Assembly (NCBI RefSeq): GCF_000614125.1
Contig: NZ_BAKJ01000031.1
Span: forward strand, 1 to 58,483
From: Bacteroides rodentium JCM 16496
GTDB lineage: Bacteria > Bacteroidota > Bacteroidia > Bacteroidales > Bacteroidaceae
Reading direction: 5' to 3'
DNA: 58,483 bases
Part shown: piece by piece, positions 8,886 through 17,261 of the stretch
Position numbering within the stretch: position 1 is the stretch's first letter
Layout: every line of letters begins with the position of its first letter
Notes under the pieces: generated by a model
Told to the model about the DNA's origin: nothing
The model's input: the letters and a program-made list of their open reading frames with translations, nothing else
Databases searched by the model: none
Made by a program: the position numbers and the translations under genes

Positions 8886-10199
8886 ATGAGAAAAGAAAAA
8901 TTGATTTTCAATGGACTGCTGTTCATAGCAACCATGTTTGGCATAACCGCTTGTGGCGATGATGACAAAGAAAATGAGATTGTGCCCGACCCGATGGAGA
9001 CACAAAAGGCATACTACATCGTAGGTACGGTGAACGACGCCAATGGAGCCATATCCGGTGCCAATGTGGAAGTAAGCAACGACATCAAGACCACAACCGG
9101 TTCAAACGGTGAATACTCACTGACCGTAGCAGAGGCCAAGACTTATACCGTAAAATTCAGTGCCAATGGTCTGGATAGCTATGAAGCCGAAGCCGTGATT
9201 GCATCGAATGCGGCAAACCGCAGTCAGGTGGCTTTGAGTGTGATGCTGGCAAAAGCCATCGACTTCTCTGAAGCAAACACCGGAAACGCCTCTCAGGAAG
9301 AAGATGTGACAATCAAAGAACCTGTTGCCGAAGGTGAGGAAGAGATAGCTGCCACAGTAATCATTCCTGCCTCGGCTGCTCCCGAAAACACCAGCATCAG
9401 CGTGGTGAAGTATGAAGAGCCTGTCGTTGCCGACAACAGCGCCCAGGCACAGAACAAGGAAATCGAGGCTTCCATAAAGAACATAGCCATCACGACTACT
9501 CCTGCTGATGCCGTGGCCGAAAAAGACTTCATCATCAGTGTGCCTAACTTCACTGCCAGCGAAAGCGAAGGTTATTTCGACCCTGCCGCCATGGTAGCAA
9601 CCAAGGAAGCCGTCAGCACCCGTGCCGCACAAGAAATCGGTGACGTGAAGATTGAAGGCAACCACTACGTGATTACTATCCCCAAGGGTTCATCGCTCGC
9701 CGGCAAATATGCCGCAAAAATCAAAGCCAACGTAAAGGCTAGCGACGCTGTTGCCGGAGAATACAACAAAGTGAATGGCAAGGCCGAAGTGCTGCGTATG
9801 GAAAACCGCGACTATGCCGCCATGGAAAACGTGAAACTGACCGTAGAGGTAACCAACGGATGGGAATTTACGACCACACCCGAAGCTGCCTTGGAAGCTG
9901 CCAATGTATCGACCGAACTGGCCAAGGAAATCAGAAAAGTCATCACGGCCAATGAAGGTAATGAAAAAGTATTCACTTCCACGCTGGAGCTGACCACCAG
10001 CATCAGCGGCAACCATGTAGTGTTCTACGGCAACAAGGCCAAAATCCAGAACAAGACTTACACCTTCAAGATTGTGAACAAGGGTGGAAAGAATGCTGAA
10101 GCCACTGTGACGCTGAAAAAGTATGTAGGCTACACCGAAGAATACACCAACGCCCCCATCAGCCAACACTCGGGCGGAACTACTACCGCAGGCAACTGA
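8886..10199 (+). CDS. lipoprotein with carboxypeptidase-regulatory-like domain
   Basis: A 437-residue predicted lipoprotein. The signal peptide ends at ATMFGITAC, a lipobox with the acylated Cys near residue 23, followed by acidic residues. Residues about 38-105 form a carboxypeptidase-regulatory-like beta-sandwich (VGTVNDANGAISGANVEV, then TTTGSNGEYSLTV). The rest is beta-rich and low in Cys, without recognised catalytic motifs. The C-terminus ends ISQHSGGTTTAGN. It lies 15 bases after the YjbH long half. A lipoprotein also follows the YjbH long half in the second locus at 29.6-31.8 kb, which suggests that the pair is a functional unit. Confidence 0.75.
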   Translation: MRKEKLIFNGLLFIATMFGITACGDDDKENEIVPDPMETQKAYYIVGTVNDANGAISGANVEVSNDIKTTTGSNGEYSLTVAEAKTYTVKFSANGLDSYEAEAVIASNAANRSQVALSVMLAKAIDFSEANTGNASQEEDVTIKEPVAEGEEEIAATVIIPASAAPENTSISVVKYEEPVVADNSAQAQNKEIEASIKNIAITTTPADAVAEKDFIISVPNFTASESEGYFDPAAMVATKEAVSTRAAQEIGDVKIEGNHYVITIPKGSSLAGKYAAKIKANVKASDAVAGEYNKVNGKAEVLRMENRDYAAMENVKLTVEVTNGWEFTTTPEAALEAANVSTELAKEIRKVITANEGNEKVFTSTLELTTSISGNHVVFYGNKAKIQNKTYTFKIVNKGGKNAEATVTLKKYVGYTEEYTNAPISQHSGGTTTAGN

Positions 10200-10232
10200 T
10201 AACTCCCTTTCCTTTACGGATAAAAAAGCATC

Positions 10233-10658
10233 ATGACCATAGCTGTTGATTTTGACGGAACCATCGTAGAACACCGTTACCCACGGATAGGAGAAGAGAT
10301 TCCCTTCGCCATTGCCACACTGAAGATGCTGATAAAGGACCGGCACCGACTGATTCTGTGGTCGGTAAGGGAAGGAGAGCTCTTGGAGGAAGCTGTAGAA
10401 TGGTGCAGAGAACGAGGGGTGGAATTCTATGCCGTCAACCGGGATTATCCGGAAGAAGCCCCCTCGCACAACGGTTTCTCACGCAAAGTAAAAGTCGACC
10501 TCTTCATTGACGACCGTAACCTGGGTGGACTGCCCGACTGGGGAAGCATCTACCGCATGATACGCGACGGACTGACCTATGAAGAGCTGTTGCGTGAGAA
10601 CCGGGAAACGGTGCGACAGAAAAAGAAAAGCTTTTGGGCACGGTTTGGAAAGAAATAG
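10233..10658 (+). CDS. small HAD-superfamily hydrolase
   Basis: A 141-residue cytoplasmic phosphatase-like protein. Motif I is VDFDGTI at residues 5-11, with the nucleophile Asp6. Motif II is the Ser in LWSVREG near residue 44, and motif IV is FIDDRNLGG near residue 90. There is no room for a cap domain, so this is a minimal capless HAD whose substrate cannot be predicted. It is the last gene of the plus-strand block and may belong to polysaccharide sugar-phosphate metabolism, but this is position-based only. Confidence 0.8.
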   Translation: MTIAVDFDGTIVEHRYPRIGEEIPFAIATLKMLIKDRHRLILWSVREGELLEEAVEWCRERGVEFYAVNRDYPEEAPSHNGFSRKVKVDLFIDDRNLGGLPDWGSIYRMIRDGLTYEELLRENRETVRQKKKSFWARFGKK

Positions 10659-10672
10659 TTTTCAGAGTGCAT

Positions 10673-10696
10673 AAAGAGGGGGGGCAAAACCCTCTT
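10673..10696 (+). terminator. possible terminator after the polysaccharide block
   Basis: AAGAGGG pairs with CCCTCTT around a short loop containing G and A runs. A T-rich stretch follows (ACTTTCTTTTA). The stem is short, so this is a moderate call. Confidence 0.4.
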
Positions 10697-10709
10697 AACA
10701 CTTTCTTTT

Positions 10710-10778
10710 AGGCGCGGATGACGCGGATTTCACGGATTTATGCAACTGAATCCGCGCTATTCCGTGTCATCCGCGCCT
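10710..10778. repeat. long imperfect palindrome of GCGGAT units
   Basis: The left arm at 10710-10738 starts AGGCGCGGATGACGCGGATT. The right arm at 10749-10778 is its imperfect reverse complement, ending TCATCCGCGCCT. The arms are about 30 bases around a 10-base loop. It stands between a plus-strand gene end and a minus-strand gene end (convergent), as expected of a dispersed Bacteroides intergenic palindrome or a bidirectional terminator-like structure. Confidence 0.75.
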
Positions 10779-10855
10779 TCTATTATAGCATGATGGAAGC
10801 GTTCATATACTTTCGGCACATCCTCTTTTTTTCAGGAATGCCCGAGAGAGACGTA

Positions 10856-11617
10856 TCAGTACAGGCTCCCCTGCCCCACTTCCACCAGGAGCTTCGCCAG
10901 TTTCTCCACAACGAGCTTCACATAACGCTCTCCTTTCTCGGCAGAAGCTTTTCGGGGGTTCCCTACCCCGCTGTCGACTGTAGCCTTATCCCAATGGCGG
11001 GGAGCCCAGCCCACCTTTTCGTTCAGGGAAGGAATGGCAAACGGTTTGGATTCCCCGTCACCGGCCTCAGTCAGATTCACCAGCTCGGGATGGTAATGCA
11101 TCATGACGGAAGTCTCAGACTCGCCGGCATGGTCGTCGACAACAGCCTCAAAATAGTCTTTAGGAGGGACGATGCTGAACCAGTCGGCGGCGATAATCAG
11201 AAAATCGGAATACACGAACGCCAGGTCACGAATCATTCCCTTGAAGTTGTTGCCGCCATGACCGCTGAGAATAATCAGCTTGCGCATGCCTTGTGCATAG
11301 AGGGAGGCAACTATGTCTTCCAGAATGGCCTGCTGGGTGGAATAGCGGGTATGGATGCAGAACGGAAGTTCGCGCTGCCCCGGATTGTGTGCACCGAAAG
11401 GTACGGGAGGCATCACCATGCAGCGTACACCGGAATTCTGCAAAGCCAGTGCAGCCGCGTCTACGGCAATGTCATGCGGCAGAATACAATCAGTGAGATA
11501 AGGCAGATGCAGATTATGGGGCTCCGTAGCTCCCCAAGGCAGGATGACAACGTCATACTTCACTCCTTTCACCTTCCCATAGCAGGAAACAGTAAGGTCA
11601 ATTTCTCTTTTTTCCAT
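10856..11617 (-). CDS. creatininase-family amidohydrolase
   Basis: 253-residue cytoplasmic metal-dependent amidohydrolase of the creatininase fold. Probable metal ligands are visible: E and H in GATEPHNLHLPY near residue 31, D in YLTD, H in LSGHGGNN near residue 120, and E in HAGESETS near residue 165. In this family the substrate ranges from creatinine to formamide intermediates and peptide-like amides, so the substrate is unknown. It lies 62 bases downstream of the AraC regulator on the same strand and may be co-transcribed with it. Confidence 0.85.
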   Translation of the reverse strand: MEKREIDLTVSCYGKVKGVKYDVVILPWGATEPHNLHLPYLTDCILPHDIAVDAAALALQNSGVRCMVMPPVPFGAHNPGQRELPFCIHTRYSTQQAILEDIVASLYAQGMRKLIILSGHGGNNFKGMIRDLAFVYSDFLIIAADWFSIVPPKDYFEAVVDDHAGESETSVMMHYHPELVNLTEAGDGESKPFAIPSLNEKVGWAPRHWDKATVDSGVGNPRKASAEKGERYVKLVVEKLAKLLVEVGQGSLY

Positions 11618-11679
11618 GATAGTTTATTTTGGGGGTAAATCTTTACCGCAAAAATAAACATTATTCCGTCACGTTGAAC

Positions 11680-12558
11680 CTATTGCCGGCGATATTCTTT
11701 AGGTGACATGCCGGTGTGATGTTTGAAGTACTTGCCAAAGAACGACTGGTTGGCAAAGTGCAGCTCGTCTGCAATTTCCTGGATGCTCAGCTCGGAAGAC
11801 TTCAACAAGGCTTTGGCTTCCAAAACGACGAGACTGTCAATCCATTCGCCTGCCGTCTTTCCGCTGATTTCCTTCACTACGGTGGAAAGGTGCTTGGCAG
11901 TGAGGAACATCTTATCAGCATAGTAGGACACGCTGCGCTCTTCCTTGTAGGACTCGGAAATAGCACGGATAAAGCGCTCGAACAAGTCTTCCTTCCTGCT
12001 TTTGGGAATGCGTTCCAGGATGACATGTCCTTGATAGATGTTATATATCTCATAAAAAAGGGCCAACAGCAACCCCTGGGTGATTTCCTTACGGAAAGGA
12101 TTGTCTTTCAGCTTCACCTTGCTCCAAAGAAAAGAGTGATACTCCTGGAATGATTGGGATTCCTCCGGAGTGATGTGAACGAAAGGCCGTTCCTTAATCA
12201 TGAAAAACATAGGGAAAAGCTGCTGCATGGTAGGTATCACCATATCCATAAAGCCCTTTGAAACGGCAATGAAAAGTCCGGAAAAATCTTCGGAACGCTC
12301 GCGTTGCAGAACAATCTGGTCGGGAAGAATAATACCCAACATACCTTCCCGCATTTCACATTGCTGCAGGTTGAGTTCCAGTTTGCACCACCCTTTCAGG
12401 CAGACTGTCAGACAAGCAGCATTCAAACGAGTGGGATAAGAGCTCAAAGGCATGTCCTTGATGTCATCAAAAATAGCAAAATCATTGCCGATGAAATCAA
12501 TCATCGGCAAATGATGTATCTGGGAAATGTCTACATTCCGTATTCTCTTAGTATCCAT
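11680..12558 (-). CDS. AraC-family transcriptional regulator
   Basis: 292-residue regulator. The N-terminal about 180 residues form a cupin-like sensing domain. The C-terminal about 100 residues hold the two helix-turn-helix motifs of AraC proteins: SVSYYADKMFLTAKHLSTVVKE, then LSIQEIADELHFANQSFFGKYFKHHTGMSPKEYRR, where the last 15 residues are the family signature. The ligand is not predictable. It lies just downstream of the TonB receptor on the same strand and upstream of the creatininase gene, so either neighbour could be its target. Confidence 0.92.
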   Translation of the reverse strand: MDTKRIRNVDISQIHHLPMIDFIGNDFAIFDDIKDMPLSSYPTRLNAACLTVCLKGWCKLELNLQQCEMREGMLGIILPDQIVLQRERSEDFSGLFIAVSKGFMDMVIPTMQQLFPMFFMIKERPFVHITPEESQSFQEYHSFLWSKVKLKDNPFRKEITQGLLLALFYEIYNIYQGHVILERIPKSRKEDLFERFIRAISESYKEERSVSYYADKMFLTAKHLSTVVKEISGKTAGEWIDSLVVLEAKALLKSSELSIQEIADELHFANQSFFGKYFKHHTGMSPKEYRRQ

Positions 12559-12577
12559 GTTTTTTGTGCTTTGGCGA

Positions 12578-12585
12578 CAAATGTA
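12578..12585 (-). promoter_or_regulatory. -7 element for the AraC regulator gene
   Basis: Read on the minus strand this is TACATTTG, a full match to TAnnTTTG, 20 bases before the start codon. No clear -33 TTTG is visible. Confidence 0.4.
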
Positions 12586-12632
12586 GGACTATTTTGCGGA
12601 ATTTAGCTCTAAAAATCCTTAAATGGAAACTT

Positions 12633-14960
12633 TTAGTTCATTATCTTGAAACCGATAAAGAAGGTTCTCGGCTGCGTCGGTCCGTAGAAATAACCCGCAT
12701 CGCGGAATTCCCCTTTATCCAGGTCTTTCTGGAAACTGTTGAAGATATTCTGCACACCCGTATTCAGCTGGAGCTTGATATGGTCGTGAAGCACAAACGT
12801 ATAGTTCAACTTCACATTCAGGTCCAGGAATTGGGGAGTATGCTCCATGCGGTCTGAGGTGATATTACAGAAGGCGCCCTCGGGAACGTCTTCCGGTGCG
12901 TAGTGCGGAACAATCATCTTTCCCGTATAGGTACCGGAAAGAGAGAAATCAAAGTTCTTGACCGGTGCGGAAGAGAAAGTGAAGTACCCGTAATAATCCG
13001 GTGTACGGGGCATGCGCTTGGTGGTAAGGTCTTCTCCGTCCACCTGTGTCCAGGCTTCCTCATAGGTATAGCGGCTGCGCTGTGCCGTAAATCCGAGCTG
13101 GAACTGCGCCTCCTTGCCATGGGCAATCTTTGCATCCAGGTTGGCACCGTATACGCGTGCGCCGTTTCCGTTGCGGCGTTCCTTGATGACATCCCCTACT
13201 TCGTTCTTGCCGATATCTTCGAGCACAAAGACGTGGCGCAGGTCTGTATAGAAACCTTCCACCAGGATGTTTGCCTGCCAGTGCCCCAGATGGGCAGTCC
13301 AGTCTACCGAACCGCTATAACTGTTGGAACGTTCTTCGCGCAGATTGTCGGACAGTTTGATTTGGACACCCTCGCCGCCTACCGCCGTTACGTGCAAGTC
13401 CTCATCGTATGCCTGCGGAGCACGGAAACCGGTAGAATAAGTCAAGCGTGCCTGAAAATCATCTGTCGGCTTGTAGAGCAGGTTGACACGAGGACTGAAA
13501 ATAAGCTTGTCAATCAGGTTGTGCTTGTCCAGGCGGGCGCCGACCAACATGGTCAGCAGATTCATTTTCCACTCATTCTGCACGAAAGCGCTGGCAATGC
13601 GGACATCCTGCTCCATGTCACGATGATAGCCGGTCATGACGTCGTGCAGGGAGTTGTTCTGATATTCCAGTCCGCCGGTGAAGGTGGCGGGAGCAAAGAA
13701 GCAGTTGTCCATATTGCCCACATACATGCCACCGGCAACCCAAGTCAGGTCTTTCGTCTTGCCGTAGGCATTCATGTCCTTTTGGGCACCATAGTAACTG
13801 TTGCGGTCGGTGTGCTGGATGGAGGTGTAAGCTGAAATCTTATGTTTGTACTCTTTCCAGAACAAATCGTAGCTCACGCCTCCGCTATTGATGATATGCT
13901 TGGTCTGCTCGGTGATGTCCGTCTCATGCGGCTGCAAATCAAATTTATTACCTCCGCGACGAAGTTCGTTAGTGGTATGGTATTCCAGATTGATGCGGCT
14001 GAAATGCGTAGGACGGTAATAGGCGCGGAAGCCGAAGGTATTCATGTTCAGCTTGCCCAGCTCGGAAAAGCCATCGTCGTCGCGGTCGTAGGGGTTGCGG
14101 TTGCGGTAACTCTCATAAAGGGCAATGCCGTAAGAATTGTCTTTGGCAACCAGCGACACATTGCCACCCATATATTGCTCCCAGGACTTGCCGTCCATAT
14201 TGGAGAACATGCTCGATACCTGGAAGGAATTGTTGATGGGGTCTTTGGTTATAATATTGATAGTTCCTCCCACGGCATTGGCGCCAAACAGGGCAGAGCC
14301 TCCGCCACGCACCACTTCTACCCGTTCAATCATGTTCACGGGGATTTGCTCCAATCCGTACACACCGCTCAATGCACTGATGATGGGACGGCTGTTTATC
14401 AATATCTGCGAATACGGACCTTCCAAGCCATTGATGCGCACCTGGGGGAAACCACAGTTCTGGCAGTTGTTCTCCACACGCAAGCCCGACTGGTAGTTCA
14501 GTGTCTTGGCAAGGTCGGTGGAGTTGACCATCTCGAACAATTTGGAACTCATCACATTCACGACTACCGGAGCTGCCTTGCGGCTTACCTCGTTGCGGTT
14601 GGCAGATACCACCACTTCATCGGTCATGAAACTCTCCTCTTCCATCGGGAAATGTATGACGGCAGTGAAGTCCTTGCTCACCGTCACTTCCTTCTCTTGG
14701 GTCTTGTAGCCCACGGCCGACACACGGAGCTTGTATTTTCCCGCCGGAAGCTTGCGGAACTCAAATTGTCCTTCTTCATTGGAAACCGTTCCCTGTCCGC
14801 TACCGATAATCAAAACCGTGGCATACGGTATATTTTCCTCCGTACCTTTCACTATCACATGGCCGGAAATCATATTGCCTTCCTTTATAGGATTTACGGC
14901 AAAAGCTACGCTGGCACTTACCACAGCAAGTACCAACGCCAAAATGTATTGTTTCATCAA
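12633..14960 (-). CDS. TonB-dependent outer-membrane receptor
   Basis: 775-residue receptor. It has a signal peptide ending near SVAFAV, a CarboxypepD_reg-like domain at about residues 30-115, a plug domain from about 115, and a 22-strand barrel ending with an aromatic-rich strand (PTQPRTFFIGFKIMN). No SusD partner lies beside it, so it is more like the CirA/BtuB/HmuR metal-complex type than a glycan SusC. The plug has a striking NNCQNCGFPQVRINGLEG block with a CxxC pair; VEVVRGGGSALFGANAVGGTINI is the usual conserved plug segment. A His-rich small membrane protein is encoded just upstream on the same strand, suggesting a metal or metal-chelate cargo (inference). Confidence 0.92.
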   Translation of the reverse strand: MMKQYILALVLAVVSASVAFAVNPIKEGNMISGHVIVKGTEENIPYATVLIIGSGQGTVSNEEGQFEFRKLPAGKYKLRVSAVGYKTQEKEVTVSKDFTAVIHFPMEEESFMTDEVVVSANRNEVSRKAAPVVVNVMSSKLFEMVNSTDLAKTLNYQSGLRVENNCQNCGFPQVRINGLEGPYSQILINSRPIISALSGVYGLEQIPVNMIERVEVVRGGGSALFGANAVGGTINIITKDPINNSFQVSSMFSNMDGKSWEQYMGGNVSLVAKDNSYGIALYESYRNRNPYDRDDDGFSELGKLNMNTFGFRAYYRPTHFSRINLEYHTTNELRRGGNKFDLQPHETDITEQTKHIINSGGVSYDLFWKEYKHKISAYTSIQHTDRNSYYGAQKDMNAYGKTKDLTWVAGGMYVGNMDNCFFAPATFTGGLEYQNNSLHDVMTGYHRDMEQDVRIASAFVQNEWKMNLLTMLVGARLDKHNLIDKLIFSPRVNLLYKPTDDFQARLTYSTGFRAPQAYDEDLHVTAVGGEGVQIKLSDNLREERSNSYSGSVDWTAHLGHWQANILVEGFYTDLRHVFVLEDIGKNEVGDVIKERRNGNGARVYGANLDAKIAHGKEAQFQLGFTAQRSRYTYEEAWTQVDGEDLTTKRMPRTPDYYGYFTFSSAPVKNFDFSLSGTYTGKMIVPHYAPEDVPEGAFCNITSDRMEHTPQFLDLNVKLNYTFVLHDHIKLQLNTGVQNIFNSFQKDLDKGEFRDAGYFYGPTQPRTFFIGFKIMN

Positions 14961-15098
14961 ATTAGCGCTCTAAATTAAAAAAATAATTCAAGTCTGAAAA
15001 AAGATAATAATCCGAGATGCCGCACTTCGTTCACTGAAATGCCGGACATTCGAGACTAAAATGCCTGGTATCTACATACAAAAAATCCAGGCGTAAAC

Positions 15099-15449
15099 CT
15101 AATGACTATGAAAAAGAGCGGGAGGAGCGCGAAGGGAAAGAGTACGTATCACTTCCCCCTTTACAGTAGGTGTTGCCGGTTTGACGCTGAGCACGGCCAG
15201 CAAAGGACGCATCGGATGCTGGACCTCATACACATCCACCCCGGAAGAGTAGAATGCCGACAGATGCCCGATAACCAGCAGGGAAGTCTGGGAGTGAGAG
15301 TGTGTGCCATGAAAAGGGTGCGAGTGCGTTATCATCACCCCATTCACATAATGGACGTGAGTGAACGCGATGATGCTTGCCTGGTACATGATAAACAGTA
15401 CCAGCAAGCTCAATGCGCCTATAATTTTTTTCTTCTGCTTCACGTCCAA
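15099..15449 (-). CDS. small His-rich membrane-anchored protein
   Basis: 116 residues if started at TTG (15449); a GTG at 15443 is also possible. One N-terminal hydrophobic helix (IIGALSLLVLFIMYQASII) is followed at once by a His-rich stretch of the form FTHVHY, THSHPFHGTHSHS, and the C-terminus ends in HSH. Nine or more His in about 30 residues suggest metal binding on the periplasmic side. It is 138 bases upstream of the TonB receptor on the same strand with its own promoter. I do not recognise a named family. A role in sensing or buffering the cargo of the receptor is a guess from context. Confidence 0.7.
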   Translation of the reverse strand: MDVKQKKKIIGALSLLVLFIMYQASIIAFTHVHYVNGVMITHSHPFHGTHSHSQTSLLVIGHLSAFYSSGVDVYEVQHPMRPLLAVLSVKPATPTVKGEVIRTLSLRAPPALFHSH

Positions 15450-15476
15450 AAACTTACATTATAGATTTTTGAGCCG

Positions 15477-15484
15477 CAAAGATA
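15477..15484 (-). promoter_or_regulatory. -7 element for the His-rich protein and TonB receptor
   Basis: On the minus strand this reads TATCTTTG. A TTTG lies 22 bases further upstream (15507-15510), one base beyond the usual 19-21 spacing. It overlaps the last codons and stop region of the upstream nucleotidase gene, implying separate transcription of the receptor pair. Confidence 0.45.
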
Positions 15485-15489
15485 GTGAA

Positions 15490-17235
15490 TTATTCTTTAA
15501 CTTTGCCAAACAAGAACTCATAATCACGCTTGGAAGCCGGAGCCGCCCATTCTTCGGGAATGAACTTCCACTGATTCAGCGCACGCGGTTCAATCACCTT
15601 CTTCCGCTCGATGTACTGCATCAAGTAGTAGCGCAGGTCCTTGTCCGTAGAGTGGATGATACGTTCCTTCAATTCATCCTGCGAGATGCCGGAACCCTTT
15701 GTCAGCAATTCGCCGCCACCGTTTCCGCGATAAGAATTCACCGCTACCTTATACATTTTATCCATATCGAATGGGGTACCGTCCCCCATACTGAGAATGG
15801 TTACCTTCTCGCCATCCGGCTTGGTCACATCCACCGTGTAGATAATACCCGCCGCAGAATCGAAGTTGAAGCTGAAATTCTTGAATGAGGCCCTATCCGT
15901 AGCACCTTCGCGGCGCTTCTCACGGAAGAGCAGGATATGGTCGTCCGGAGACTTCATCCGATTGGTCCACAAATCATACGACATCTCCAAGGCATCGCGT
16001 ATCTCCTTTCCCGTCAGACGCATGGTGTAAAGCATATTTTCGTACTTATACAGATTGAACATATCGTTCACAAAGATGTCTCCTTTACGAATTTCCGTAT
16101 CATAGGACAAAGGAGCCGCAAAAGAAATATCCGCTCCGCTGATTGCCAACTGCAACTCATGGATAAGGTCTATAAAAGCGGAAGAGCCGAAATAGGCAGG
16201 ACGTGTGGAGATAGTCTCGGTAAAAGAACCTATTTTCTTGGAAACAAAATTCTGCACAGCTGCATATTCGGGGGCAAAGCGCTGCATGAACCCTTCGCTG
16301 ACGCCGTAGTCTTGCGTATCGGACAGTATGCCGTCTATCTTCTTGCCAACAACCTTGCCGTCACGCAATTTCAAGGTTATATCCACATTACTCACAACGC
16401 CACCGTTGCTGGCAGGGTCCATCACCAGTACCGAGTCACCGGCTATGTTGCACACCCTCTTGCATTCGCGCGCATGGTCGTGCCCCATCAGGACAATATC
16501 GAATCCCGGCACGTTGCACGCCACTTCCACCGAAGCGTTTTCGCGATACTTGCCTCCCATCAGCTGGGCATCCTGACCGGCATGGAACACACCGATAACC
16601 AAATCAGGCTTTTCCTGCTCACGGATAATCTTCATCCATTTGCGGGCAGTTTCCTCCATATCGTCGAAACGCAATCCTTTCCACAGATTCTCTGAAAGCC
16701 ATACGGGGATGGCAGGAGTTATCATACCGAGAACCACAATTTTCACTCCGTCACGTTCCAGCACCTCATAGGGTTTGAAATGGGGTTCTCCGGTAGCAAT
16801 ATCCACAATATTGGCACCCAATATCGGAAAACGGCAATCACCTGCCCAACGGTCGAAAACGGTACGACCGGTCTCTACGTCATGGTTACCCATATTGCCG
16901 GCATTATACCCCATGAAATTCATCATCTCCGCTGCCAGATGAGGGGCAACGGTATCTATGTAATTATAATAATAGGCGGTAGGCTGTCCTTGCAGGATGT
17001 CGCCATTGTCCAAGAGAATCAGGTTTTCACCATAAGCCTCACGTTCCTTTTGCACCAAAGCATGCACACGTGCCAGACTGCCGGTTGCCTCCCGGCGGCG
17101 TATAAAGTCGTAGGGATAATAGTTTCCATGCACATCACTGGTCTGCACAATTTTCAGTTTCACCTCTCTTTCCTGCGCAGGAAGTATGCTTGTCAGGACA
17201 AAAATCCAGATAAAAAAACAACTAAATCTTTTCAT
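15490..17235 (-). CDS. 5'-nucleotidase / UshA-type metallophosphatase
   Basis: 581-residue secreted or periplasmic enzyme. The signal peptide ends near SILPAQ. The N-terminal metallophosphatase domain shows the di-metal motifs: QTSDVHGNYYPYD (D-x-H), DNGDILQGQP, GNMGNHDVE and GHDHARECK. The C-terminal 5'-nucleotidase domain (about residues 330-530) contains NSYRGNGGGELL, with the nucleotide-stacking region. It likely dephosphorylates extracellular nucleotides or 2',3'-cyclic nucleotides. It is 26 bases downstream of a sensor kinase on the same strand, so the two are probably co-transcribed. Confidence 0.9.
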   Translation of the reverse strand: MKRFSCFFIWIFVLTSILPAQEREVKLKIVQTSDVHGNYYPYDFIRRREATGSLARVHALVQKEREAYGENLILLDNGDILQGQPTAYYYNYIDTVAPHLAAEMMNFMGYNAGNMGNHDVETGRTVFDRWAGDCRFPILGANIVDIATGEPHFKPYEVLERDGVKIVVLGMITPAIPVWLSENLWKGLRFDDMEETARKWMKIIREQEKPDLVIGVFHAGQDAQLMGGKYRENASVEVACNVPGFDIVLMGHDHARECKRVCNIAGDSVLVMDPASNGGVVSNVDITLKLRDGKVVGKKIDGILSDTQDYGVSEGFMQRFAPEYAAVQNFVSKKIGSFTETISTRPAYFGSSAFIDLIHELQLAISGADISFAAPLSYDTEIRKGDIFVNDMFNLYKYENMLYTMRLTGKEIRDALEMSYDLWTNRMKSPDDHILLFREKRREGATDRASFKNFSFNFDSAAGIIYTVDVTKPDGEKVTILSMGDGTPFDMDKMYKVAVNSYRGNGGGELLTKGSGISQDELKERIIHSTDKDLRYYLMQYIERKKVIEPRALNQWKFIPEEWAAPASKRDYEFLFGKVKE

Positions 17236-17261
17236 TATATTTCCTTATTTCTTGTCAGTCC

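Noticed and set aside
10718..11638. A 306-residue plus-strand frame opposite the creatininase gene
   Set aside because: Begins inside the palindrome and has no family features; the creatininase reading has metal-ligand motifs.
12903..14978. Long plus-strand open frames (310 and 378 residues) opposite the TonB receptor
   Set aside because: They are antisense to a well-supported receptor, lack recognisable motifs, and reflect third-base bias on the other strand.
14961..15098. Cobalamin riboswitch or similar leader upstream of the TonB receptor
   Set aside because: No B12-box or other recognisable riboswitch core was found in the gap; only AT-rich sequence.
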